A stretch of DNA of 35,940 nucleotides from Verrucomicrobiales bacterium. GTDB taxonomy: Bacteria > Verrucomicrobiota > Verrucomicrobiia > Verrucomicrobiales > DEV007. Every line of letters starts with the position of its first letter. The first letter of the stretch is position 1. The stretch covers positions 1-35,940 of the forward strand of contig JAHEJT010000034.1 in assembly GCA_024638765.1 (NCBI GenBank), read 5' to 3'. Made by a program: the position numbers and the translations under genes. The notes beneath the pieces were generated by a model. That model worked only from the letters and a program-made list of their open reading frames with translations, searched no databases and had not been told where the DNA came from. Positions 25,560 to 31,401 of the stretch are shown here, in pieces.

Positions 25560-26645
25560 TCACAACTCATCATCGTGCACCACTTCCAACGCCGATGCTT
25601 TCTGGTACTCGGTGACACGGCCCTCGAAAAAATTCTGCTCTTTCTGGATGTCCATCATCTCCGCCAACCACGGGAACGGGTTCTCGGTCCCGCGATTGAG
25701 CGGCTTGAGACCCACTCCCTCCAGACGCCGGTCGGCGATGTAATCAATGTATTGCAGAAATTCCTGCGCAGTGAGACCCACCGAACTCACCGGCAGGCAG
25801 TCGCTGATGAACTCTTTTTCGAGGCGCACGGCTTCCCTCATGAGATCGGTCAGCTCCTGCTGAAACGCTTCGGTCCAGATTTCCTTGTTCTCTTCCACCA
25901 GGTCCATGAAGAGATTGCGAAAGACCTCGATGTGATTCGATTCGTCGCGCAGCGTGTAACGGAACATCTGGCCGATGCCAGGAAACTTGTTCTGGCGATA
26001 GAGGCTCAGGATCATCCCGAAGAGACCGTAAAACTGAGTGCCTTCCATGCACTGACCGAAAACGAAGATGTTCTTGGCGAGCAGTTGTTTGTTGGCGGGA
26101 TCAGTGAGATCGATGTCCCGGCGCAATTCGCGGGAAACTCCGGTGACAAATTCGTTCTTATTGCGCACCGTTTCGATCTGCTCGAACATGGCCTCACACT
26201 CGTGGGGATTGATCCCCAGTGAACTGATCATGTAAAGGAGGCTGTCGGCGTGAATGTTCTCCTCGTGGGCGTGCCGGCCGAGCACCAGCTTCAACTCGGG
26301 GGCCGTCACCAGTTCGCGCACCACGTGGATGATGTTATCACCCACGATTCCTTCGGCCGCCGAGAAATACCCGATCCCCATGCGGATGATCCACCGCTCA
26401 CTGTCAGTGAGCAAATCGTGCGACTGCCACTGCTCGATGTCTTTCTGCATCGGGATATCCTCGGGCTCCCAATGATTCGACTTCATGGAACGATAGATGT
26501 CGTAAGCCCACTTATAGCGCAGAGGGAGAAGGTTAAAAGCCATGGTCTCCCTTCCGTTGATGACCCGCTTGGCGGCGTAAGCCTCCTCGGCTTTGGCCTG
26601 GTCGAGAACAAAGGTTTTGCTGCCGATTTCGAACTTCTTTTCCAT
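25560..26645 (-). CDS. nrdB: Ribonucleoside-diphosphate reductase, beta (small) subunit, class Ic type
   Basis: Ferritin-like subunit (361 residues) that supplies the radical-generating cofactor to NrdA. Metal ligands can be assigned by comparison with E. coli R2: Glu98 (SAAEGIVG, in place of Asp84), Glu129 and His132 (EENIH), Glu201 (CMEGTQFY), and Glu235 and His238 (RDESNH). The position of the radical tyrosine, four after the first His, is Leu136. Glu as first ligand together with loss of this Tyr is the hallmark of class Ic, first known from Chlamydia, which uses a Mn/Fe centre without a tyrosyl radical. The C-terminal radical-transfer Tyr is probably Tyr347 (VTEYQKAS). The start ATG is 330 bases downstream of two NrdR-like boxes. 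Confidence 0.93.
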   Translation of the reverse strand: MEKKFEIGSKTFVLDQAKAEEAYAAKRVINGRETMAFNLLPLRYKWAYDIYRSMKSNHWEPEDIPMQKDIEQWQSHDLLTDSERWIIRMGIGYFSAAEGIVGDNIIHVVRELVTAPELKLVLGRHAHEENIHADSLLYMISSLGINPHECEAMFEQIETVRNKNEFVTGVSRELRRDIDLTDPANKQLLAKNIFVFGQCMEGTQFYGLFGMILSLYRQNKFPGIGQMFRYTLRDESNHIEVFRNLFMDLVEENKEIWTEAFQQELTDLMREAVRLEKEFISDCLPVSSVGLTAQEFLQYIDYIADRRLEGVGLKPLNRGTENPFPWLAEMMDIQKEQNFFEGRVTEYQKASALEVVHDDEL

Positions 26646-26975
26646 GGCGATGAATTGACTGACTGACTGGTTGCTAGAGTTAGTGGGGATTTAAAAGGAG
26701 GCGGGCGCACGGCCCGGGAGGGACGGGAGCAGTTGCAGGGGCCCGGGGAACACAGAGTGCAGACGTTCCACGACGGGGCAACTCTTAATAGTCATAGACA
26801 TAGTATTAAAATCTATCGGCTGAAAACAGTTGAGAGCGCCAAACTTAAATGTTCAGATTTAGTAACAATTTCCAGAACTTGCAGGGTGGCTGTGATGTTT
26901 TGGATTTGCTGATTTTCACCGTTTCCTCTGCCGCGGCTACCCCTCCAGCCTGGAAGATCGGGTTTCCCGCAAAAA
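26646..26975 (-). other. Long non-coding leader of nrdB
   Basis: About 330 bases separate the nrdB start from the NrdR-like boxes. The part next to nrdB is GC-rich, the middle (26780-26880) AT-rich. Only very short frames exist, the best a 36-codon one from 26801 to 26691 with no supporting features. A GGAAACGGTGAAAATC string near 26925 resembles one part of cobalamin riboswitches, but the rest of that structure was not found. I see no gene here; it may be an untranslated leader or hold a second promoter. Confidence 0.4.
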
Positions 26976-26991
26976 ACACCATATATTGGTG
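26976..26991 (-). promoter_or_regulatory. NrdR-like box, proximal
   Basis: ACACCATATATTGGTG agrees with the NrdR consensus (acaCwAtATaTwGtgt) at 12 of 16 positions, including the C-N-ATATAT-N-G core. NrdR represses ribonucleotide reductase genes when dATP is high. Its core starts 32 bases before that of the second box. Confidence 0.7.
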
Positions 26992-27007
26992 ACGGGCTGC
27001 AGTTGTA

Positions 27008-27023
27008 ATACAATATATAGTAT
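27008..27023 (-). promoter_or_regulatory. NrdR-like box, distal
   Basis: ATACAATATATAGTAT agrees with the consensus at 14 of 16 positions and is nearly a perfect palindrome. A 16-bp gap separates it from the proximal box. Paired boxes about three helical turns apart are the usual NrdR arrangement. A minus-strand TTGAGC just upstream (27032-27027) could be a promoter -35. Confidence 0.75.
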
Positions 27024-27024
27024 C

Positions 27025-27423
27025 TGCTCAAGAAAAAAAGTGTCCATTTCGTCAGATTCTGAACCGGCGCCCGCGCCCCCCCGAATTCTCAAGGAGTTAC
27101 GCGGTGTCAAGACCAAAAACTAATTTGGATATCTAAGAATTATAGAATTCTCGATAAATTGCGCATCCTAACAGATTCCATCGGGCTTTTCCGGCCTCCC
27201 CTCACTCGCTTTCCCCGGGTCCGAAAGGCCCCCTCCCACTCGCGAAAGCCCGGGAAAAAGGGGCGCTTTCCGACTTACGGACCCATTGATAGTTCGTGTC
27301 AGCTAATGAAATAGACCGCCTCTTCCCGCGCCGCCCCGCCAGCCATCGGCCGAATGCCGCGTCGGCGCGCGATTTCCCGGAAAAACCCGTCGTCCTGCTC
27401 TGGCGATTATAGAAAAGCCCGAG
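27025..27423. other. Non-coding region between the sulfatase 3' end and the nrd control region
   Basis: No confident gene. From 27060 the sequence alternates between a C-rich stretch, an AT-rich stretch (27110-27180) and a GC-rich repeat region (27193-27284) with nested inverted repeats. From 27299 to 27406 the minus strand carries a protein-like frame without a start codon. Confidence 0.6.
27193..27260 (+). repeat. Imperfect 34-bp tandem duplication within nested inverted repeats
   Basis: Two 34-bp units (27193-27226 and 27227-27260) share GGCC, a C-rich run, ACTCGC and then CCCGGG. They are spanned on one side by outer arms GGGTCCG (27217-27223) and CGGACCC (27278-27284), with AAAG/CTTT arms inside, so several exclusive foldings are possible. 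Confidence 0.5.
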
Positions 27424-29229
27424 TCAGTCTGCCCGCTCGATCTCGACGTAATAAGCCCCGCGTGCGCGCCCCTCCGCATCGACAAACCAGGCCCGAAGCT
27501 CGGCGCTCCCGGCCGCAAGATTTTCAATCGCGATCTCCACGAACTTCGCGCCTGCGGCCACCGGCGCTTCGCGTTCTCTTTCGCCAATGCGGACGCGCGC
27601 CACGACGGCCTCAAGCTTCGCCGCCTCCAGCGGATGAAAAGGTTTTTCCGGAGGCTCCAGGTGATCGGCGGACTCATTGATCCGCAGCCCGGATTCCGCC
27701 GGCCACCGGCGCAACCGAAACATGTACCGTCCCGCCTTCTCCACTCGCACCCGCCAGAAGCCGTTCTGGAGCGGCCCCGCCACGATGTGATGATGTGCCC
27801 AGGGCATGTCACGCTGTTCGCCGCTCTCGTTGTTCCAGTGATAAGAAGTGATCCGCGCGGGATTTTCGTGATCCGATCCCAGCGCGATCTCACAATCCCG
27901 GCCGTGATTCTCCGAAACGTCTTCCCACCACTGCTCGTACGCTGCCGTCAGGCTTTTGAGAATCTCGGGATGTGCGCCTGCGACGTCCTTCTTCTGGCCC
28001 GGATCTGCCCGCAGATCGTAAAGCTCGGTTTCATTCACCAGCCGCCAGCGATCGGCCATCACCGAGGTCCGGGACCATTTTTCCGGCTGCGTCACCGTCA
28101 GCTGCAGCTCCGCCACCAGCGTCCGCTCCGGCCAAGCCTCCAGCGCGCCGGATCTTCCGCGCAAGAGCGACCCCAGGCTCTTTCCGTCGAGGTGCACTCC
28201 CTGCGGAAGCGATACCCCGCAAAGCTCACAGAGCGTCGGCAGCAGATCGTAATGCGCCGTCAACCGGTCGATGTCCCGCCCGCCTTCCAACCCGCCGCCG
28301 GGCCAGCGCACAAAACACGGCACGCGATGACCGCCCTCGTATGGCGACGCCTTCTTGCCCCGCATCCCCGCGTTGAATCCCACCGGGCCGCCCTTCGGAA
28401 AGATGATCCCCCTGGAGGTGCCGTTGTCGGTCAGGAAAAGCAAAATCGTGTCGTCGCGAATCCCCAACTCCACCAGCGAGCGCTCCAATCTGCCGACGGC
28501 CTCATCAATCGCGGTGATCATTCCATAAAAAGCAGCGTCCGGCACCTTGGGATTGTCACGATACAACGCTTCAAATCGCTCTGGCACCTGGAAGGGACCG
28601 TGGGGCGCATTCAATGGCAGATAAACCAGCGCCGGTTCGTCGGTGGCAGCGCCCAGAAAATCAATGGCCCGGTCAATCCATACATCCGTACAGTACCCTT
28701 CCACCTCTTCCCATTCACCGTTGTGCAGGTAATGGTCGTCGAAGTAATCGTTCATCCAGTAATCCGGCGTATGCCCCACCACGCCTCCGCCGTGCGTCCA
28801 CACCTCCTCGAACCCCTGGTCCTGCGGCCGGAACGGATAGTTGTCGCCGAGATGCCATTTGCCGAACATCGCCGTCCGATATCCGCCCCTGCGAAAGACC
28901 TCCGCCATCGTGACCTCATCGGAATGTAAAATCGTCCGCCCCATGACCACGTGCCACAGCCCCGCGCGATGCGAAGTCCGGCCCGTCATCAGCGCCGCGC
29001 GCGTCGGCGCGCAGGCGGGATCGACGTGAAAATTGGTCAGGCGCACGCTTTCCGCGAAAATCCGATCGAGGTGCGGCGTTTGAATCACCGGATTCCCGTG
29101 ACACCCCAGGTCCCCGTACCCCTGGTCATCGGTCATGATGAGCACTACATGCGGCGAGGGCGGCGCGGCGACGGCAATCGGCGGCCATGCTACGGCGACG
29201 AGTAGAAAAACCCGGAGCAAGAAATCCAT
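27424..29229 (-). CDS. Sulfatase (arylsulfatase A type), exported
   Basis: A 601-residue sulfatase with a signal peptide (hydrophobic residues 3-22, cleavage near AVAA). The catalytic signature is Cys73-Ala-Pro-Thr-Arg77 (CAPTRAALMTGR), where the Cys is expected to be oxidised to formylglycine. Calcium ligands are Asp34-Asp35 (MTDDQGYGD), and FGKWHLGD and LFLTDNG supply further active-site residues. After the sulfatase fold (to about 445) there is a beta-rich C-terminal extension of roughly 150 residues, perhaps for substrate binding. The substrate is probably a sulfated polysaccharide, not identifiable here. The ATG at 29229 starts the signal peptide; an in-frame start further upstream would lie in a REP-like element. 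No formylglycine-generating enzyme gene is nearby. Confidence 0.88.
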   Translation of the reverse strand: MDFLLRVFLLVAVAWPPIAVAAPPSPHVVLIMTDDQGYGDLGCHGNPVIQTPHLDRIFAESVRLTNFHVDPACAPTRAALMTGRTSHRAGLWHVVMGRTILHSDEVTMAEVFRRGGYRTAMFGKWHLGDNYPFRPQDQGFEEVWTHGGGVVGHTPDYWMNDYFDDHYLHNGEWEEVEGYCTDVWIDRAIDFLGAATDEPALVYLPLNAPHGPFQVPERFEALYRDNPKVPDAAFYGMITAIDEAVGRLERSLVELGIRDDTILLFLTDNGTSRGIIFPKGGPVGFNAGMRGKKASPYEGGHRVPCFVRWPGGGLEGGRDIDRLTAHYDLLPTLCELCGVSLPQGVHLDGKSLGSLLRGRSGALEAWPERTLVAELQLTVTQPEKWSRTSVMADRWRLVNETELYDLRADPGQKKDVAGAHPEILKSLTAAYEQWWEDVSENHGRDCEIALGSDHENPARITSYHWNNESGEQRDMPWAHHHIVAGPLQNGFWRVRVEKAGRYMFRLRRWPAESGLRINESADHLEPPEKPFHPLEAAKLEAVVARVRIGEREREAPVAAGAKFVEIAIENLAAGSAELRAWFVDAEGRARGAYYVEIERAD

Positions 29230-29244
29230 GCGCCCATCCTGCAC

Positions 29245-29268
29245 GTAGGTGCGAGCGTGAGCGAGCAC
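29245..29268 (+). repeat. REP-like element, copy 2 (left arm)
   Basis: A 24-bp unit starting GTAGGTGCGAGCG and ending GAGCAC, identical as an inverted copy to 29331-29354 and differing by one base from 8275-8298. It lies fifteen bases upstream of the sulfatase start. Confidence 0.9.
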
Positions 29269-29330
29269 TTCCGATAGAGGCGTGCGCGGGCGTGATCTTC
29301 TTCGGAGAGGTCCGTCGCGCGGCCAGGGAG

Positions 29331-29354
29331 GTGCTCGCTCACGCTCGCACCTAC
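29331..29354 (-). repeat. REP-like element, copy 3 (right arm)
   Basis: Perfect inverted copy of 29245-29268, with 62 bases between. Transcribed RNA could form a 24-bp hairpin. The pair sits between the sulfatase start and the end of the L,D-transpeptidase gene. Confidence 0.9.
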
Positions 29355-29364
29355 CCTCGTCCCC

Positions 29365-30039
29365 CTATTGAAAACTCGGCCGCTTGTGATTCGTAAAGTA
29401 CCCGTCGCCCAGGTAAAAATTCGGCGGATAATCCGGGAGCGGGCCTGCGTCCGGCGGACGCGGGATATTGCGCCCGATGGTTTTGTCTTCCGGCTGGGAG
29501 GTCGCGATCTGCACCGGCGTCCCTGTCTTCACGAGCCGATAAAACTTTGGCGCCACGTTTTCATGCATCCGAATACACCCGTGCGTGCACGGGTAAGGCT
29601 TCATCCAACCGGTGTGAAAACCGTACGCCGATTTGAACTCGCACCAGTAAGGCATGGGGGTTCCTTTGAAACTCCAGCCTGCGGGCTTTTTACTCAGGTA
29701 TGTTTGCTTGATGTTGTTCCCACTGTAAGCGAAGCCGTGGGTTTGGGCGCGGCGCTTGGCCTGCTTGCTGTAAATTCGGTAAGTGCCGCGCGGCGTGGGG
29801 CTGCTCGAGGTCCCCACGCTCACCGGCATCACCAGAAGCGGCTTGCTCCCTTCCATTACGTATGCGGCCTGGTTGCTGACGGAAACTTTCACCCGCACCG
29901 CATCGGGATTCTTCGGCAGCGAAGCCGGAAGATCGTAAGCCCGGTAAGCGGCTACCCCGCCGCCCATTGGAGTGGTCGAGCAGGAAGATAGCGCCAGGGC
30001 TCCGGCGACGGCCAGGAGGACGAGATAGGAATACTTCAT
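29365..30039 (-). CDS. L,D-transpeptidase (YkuD domain) lipoprotein
   Basis: Cell-envelope enzyme, 224 residues from the ATG at 30039. The N-terminus is a lipoprotein signal: hydrophobic LVLLAVAGALA, then the lipobox LSSC with Cys20 as the lipid anchor. The YkuD catalytic domain ends in the active-site motif THGCIRM, with Cys as nucleophile and His close by. Earlier segments such as VSNQAAYVMEGSKPLLVMPVSVG and GFHTGWMKPYP are typical. It would make 3-3 crosslinks in peptidoglycan or attach proteins to it. The first residues of an upstream start (30048) add nothing. It lies upstream of the sulfatase on the same strand, but the REP-like inverted pair separates them. Confidence 0.88.
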   Translation of the reverse strand: MKYSYLVLLAVAGALALSSCSTTPMGGGVAAYRAYDLPASLPKNPDAVRVKVSVSNQAAYVMEGSKPLLVMPVSVGTSSSPTPRGTYRIYSKQAKRRAQTHGFAYSGNNIKQTYLSKKPAGWSFKGTPMPYWCEFKSAYGFHTGWMKPYPCTHGCIRMHENVAPKFYRLVKTGTPVQIATSQPEDKTIGRNIPRPPDAGPLPDYPPNFYLGDGYFTNHKRPSFQ

Positions 30040-30146
30040 GGGAAGCACAACTATACAACGAACTCCGTCGGAGGTCAGGCCAAATTTTTGCCCCTTTCAT
30101 CATTGCGTTCGTCATGTTCCACTCAATCCGGTAAGCTCGGAATCCC

Positions 30147-31361
30147 ATGCGCACCCGTCTATTTGTCACTCTTCTTACCCCCTTTTTCCTCCTCCTGACT
30201 TGCCTTTCCGCCCGGGCCAAAGAGGCACCCAAGTCCGATACCCGCTTCGCAGCTATCGCCCCCGCGGTCGACGCATTCATCCGGCAGAAAAAACTCGCCG
30301 GCGCGGTGACGCTGGTGGCGCAGGAGGGCGAGATCCTCCATCTCCAGGCGCACGGCCTCGCCGATATTGCCTCAGAAAAACCCATGGCCACGGACGCGAT
30401 CTTCCGCATCCATTCCATGACCAAGGCCATCGTTACCGCCGCCGCCCTCATGCTCTACGAGGAGTCCAGGTTTGCATTCGACGATCCCGTCTCCAAATAC
30501 CTGCCCGCTTTCGCCGGCCGCGCAGACCTCTCGCAAATCACCGTGCGCAGCCTCATGCGGCACACCTCGGGCCTCAGCTATGCCTTCACCGCGCCTCAGG
30601 AAATCGCCCGCAAACAAATGGCCGCGAATATCTGGTCCGGCGACCTCGAGGACTTTGCTCAGCGCCTCGCCACCGTCCCCCTGGTCCATCCGCCGGACCA
30701 GGGCTGGACCTACGGCGTCTCCATCGACGTCCTCGGCTATCTCATCGAAACCTGGTCGGGAATGCGCCTCGACGATTTTCTCAAGGAACGAATCTTCGAT
30801 CCGCTCGGCATGGTGGACACCGGATTCTATGTCCCCGAACCAAAACGCGATCGCCTCGCCGCTCTCTACACCCTGACCGAGGACGGCGATCTCATCCCCG
30901 CGAACTCGCCGTTTTCATTCGATCTATTCACGCGGCCGAAACTCTGCTCCGGCGGCGGCGGCCTCCTCTCGACGGCCACCGATTACTTTCGCTTCCTCCA
31001 AATGATTCTCGATGCCGGCTCTGTGGACGGAACGCAGCTGCTCTCGGCGGACTCGGTCGCACTGATGACCACCAATCAGTTGCCCAAACAAATCCCGAGC
31101 ATCTCGGTCACAGGAGAGAAGCGGACGGGCATCGGCTTCGGTTTCGGCTTCTCCGTCGTCACCGTGGAAGCCGGGGACTGGGATCCGGACGGCAAACTCG
31201 ATGAGTTCGGCTGGGGCGGCGCCGCCAGCTGTCATTACTGGGTCTCGCCTCAGGACCGCCTCATCGTCGTCACCCTGGAACAAACCCAGCCCTACGGCTG
31301 GACGCTCGAGTGGGGCCTCAAGCCGATGATTTACGAAGCCATCGCAGATTCCGGACCCTGA
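30147..31361 (+). CDS. Serine hydrolase, beta-lactamase fold, exported
   Basis: A 404-residue protein with a clear signal peptide (MRTRLFVTLLTPFFLLLTCLSARA, cleavage near residue 24). The catalytic motif SxxK is Ser90-Met-Thr-Lys93, and Tyr189 in WTYGVSIDVLGYLIE is the second catalytic residue. The SGGGGLLSTATDY-type segment and a C-terminal WGGAASCHYW follow, the latter near the KTG-like strand. It belongs to the class C beta-lactamase/esterase/D-aminopeptidase group. Substrate and role are unknown; a periplasmic esterase or peptidase is most likely. It is only distantly similar to the serine hydrolase at 8948. It is divergent from the L,D-transpeptidase gene and 40 bases before the haem protein gene. 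Confidence 0.86.
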   Translation: MRTRLFVTLLTPFFLLLTCLSARAKEAPKSDTRFAAIAPAVDAFIRQKKLAGAVTLVAQEGEILHLQAHGLADIASEKPMATDAIFRIHSMTKAIVTAAALMLYEESRFAFDDPVSKYLPAFAGRADLSQITVRSLMRHTSGLSYAFTAPQEIARKQMAANIWSGDLEDFAQRLATVPLVHPPDQGWTYGVSIDVLGYLIETWSGMRLDDFLKERIFDPLGMVDTGFYVPEPKRDRLAALYTLTEDGDLIPANSPFSFDLFTRPKLCSGGGGLLSTATDYFRFLQMILDAGSVDGTQLLSADSVALMTTNQLPKQIPSISVTGEKRTGIGFGFGFSVVTVEAGDWDPDGKLDEFGWGGAASCHYWVSPQDRLIVVTLEQTQPYGWTLEWGLKPMIYEAIADSGP

Positions 31362-31401
31362 ATACGGTTGCCCGCCCGGCTACAACCACGAAGATGAATC
31401 A

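Noticed and set aside
26691-26801. 36-codon minus-strand frame in the nrdB leader
   Set aside because: No ribosome-binding site, domain or codon bias. It is too short to support without conservation.
26813-27031. 72-residue minus-strand frame across the NrdR boxes
   Set aside because: It would translate the operator sequences and an AT-rich leader; the composition is not protein-like.
27634-28929. 431-residue plus-strand frame opposite the first sulfatase
   Set aside because: The sulfatase has its signature and signal peptide. The frame's composition is that of reversed coding sequence.
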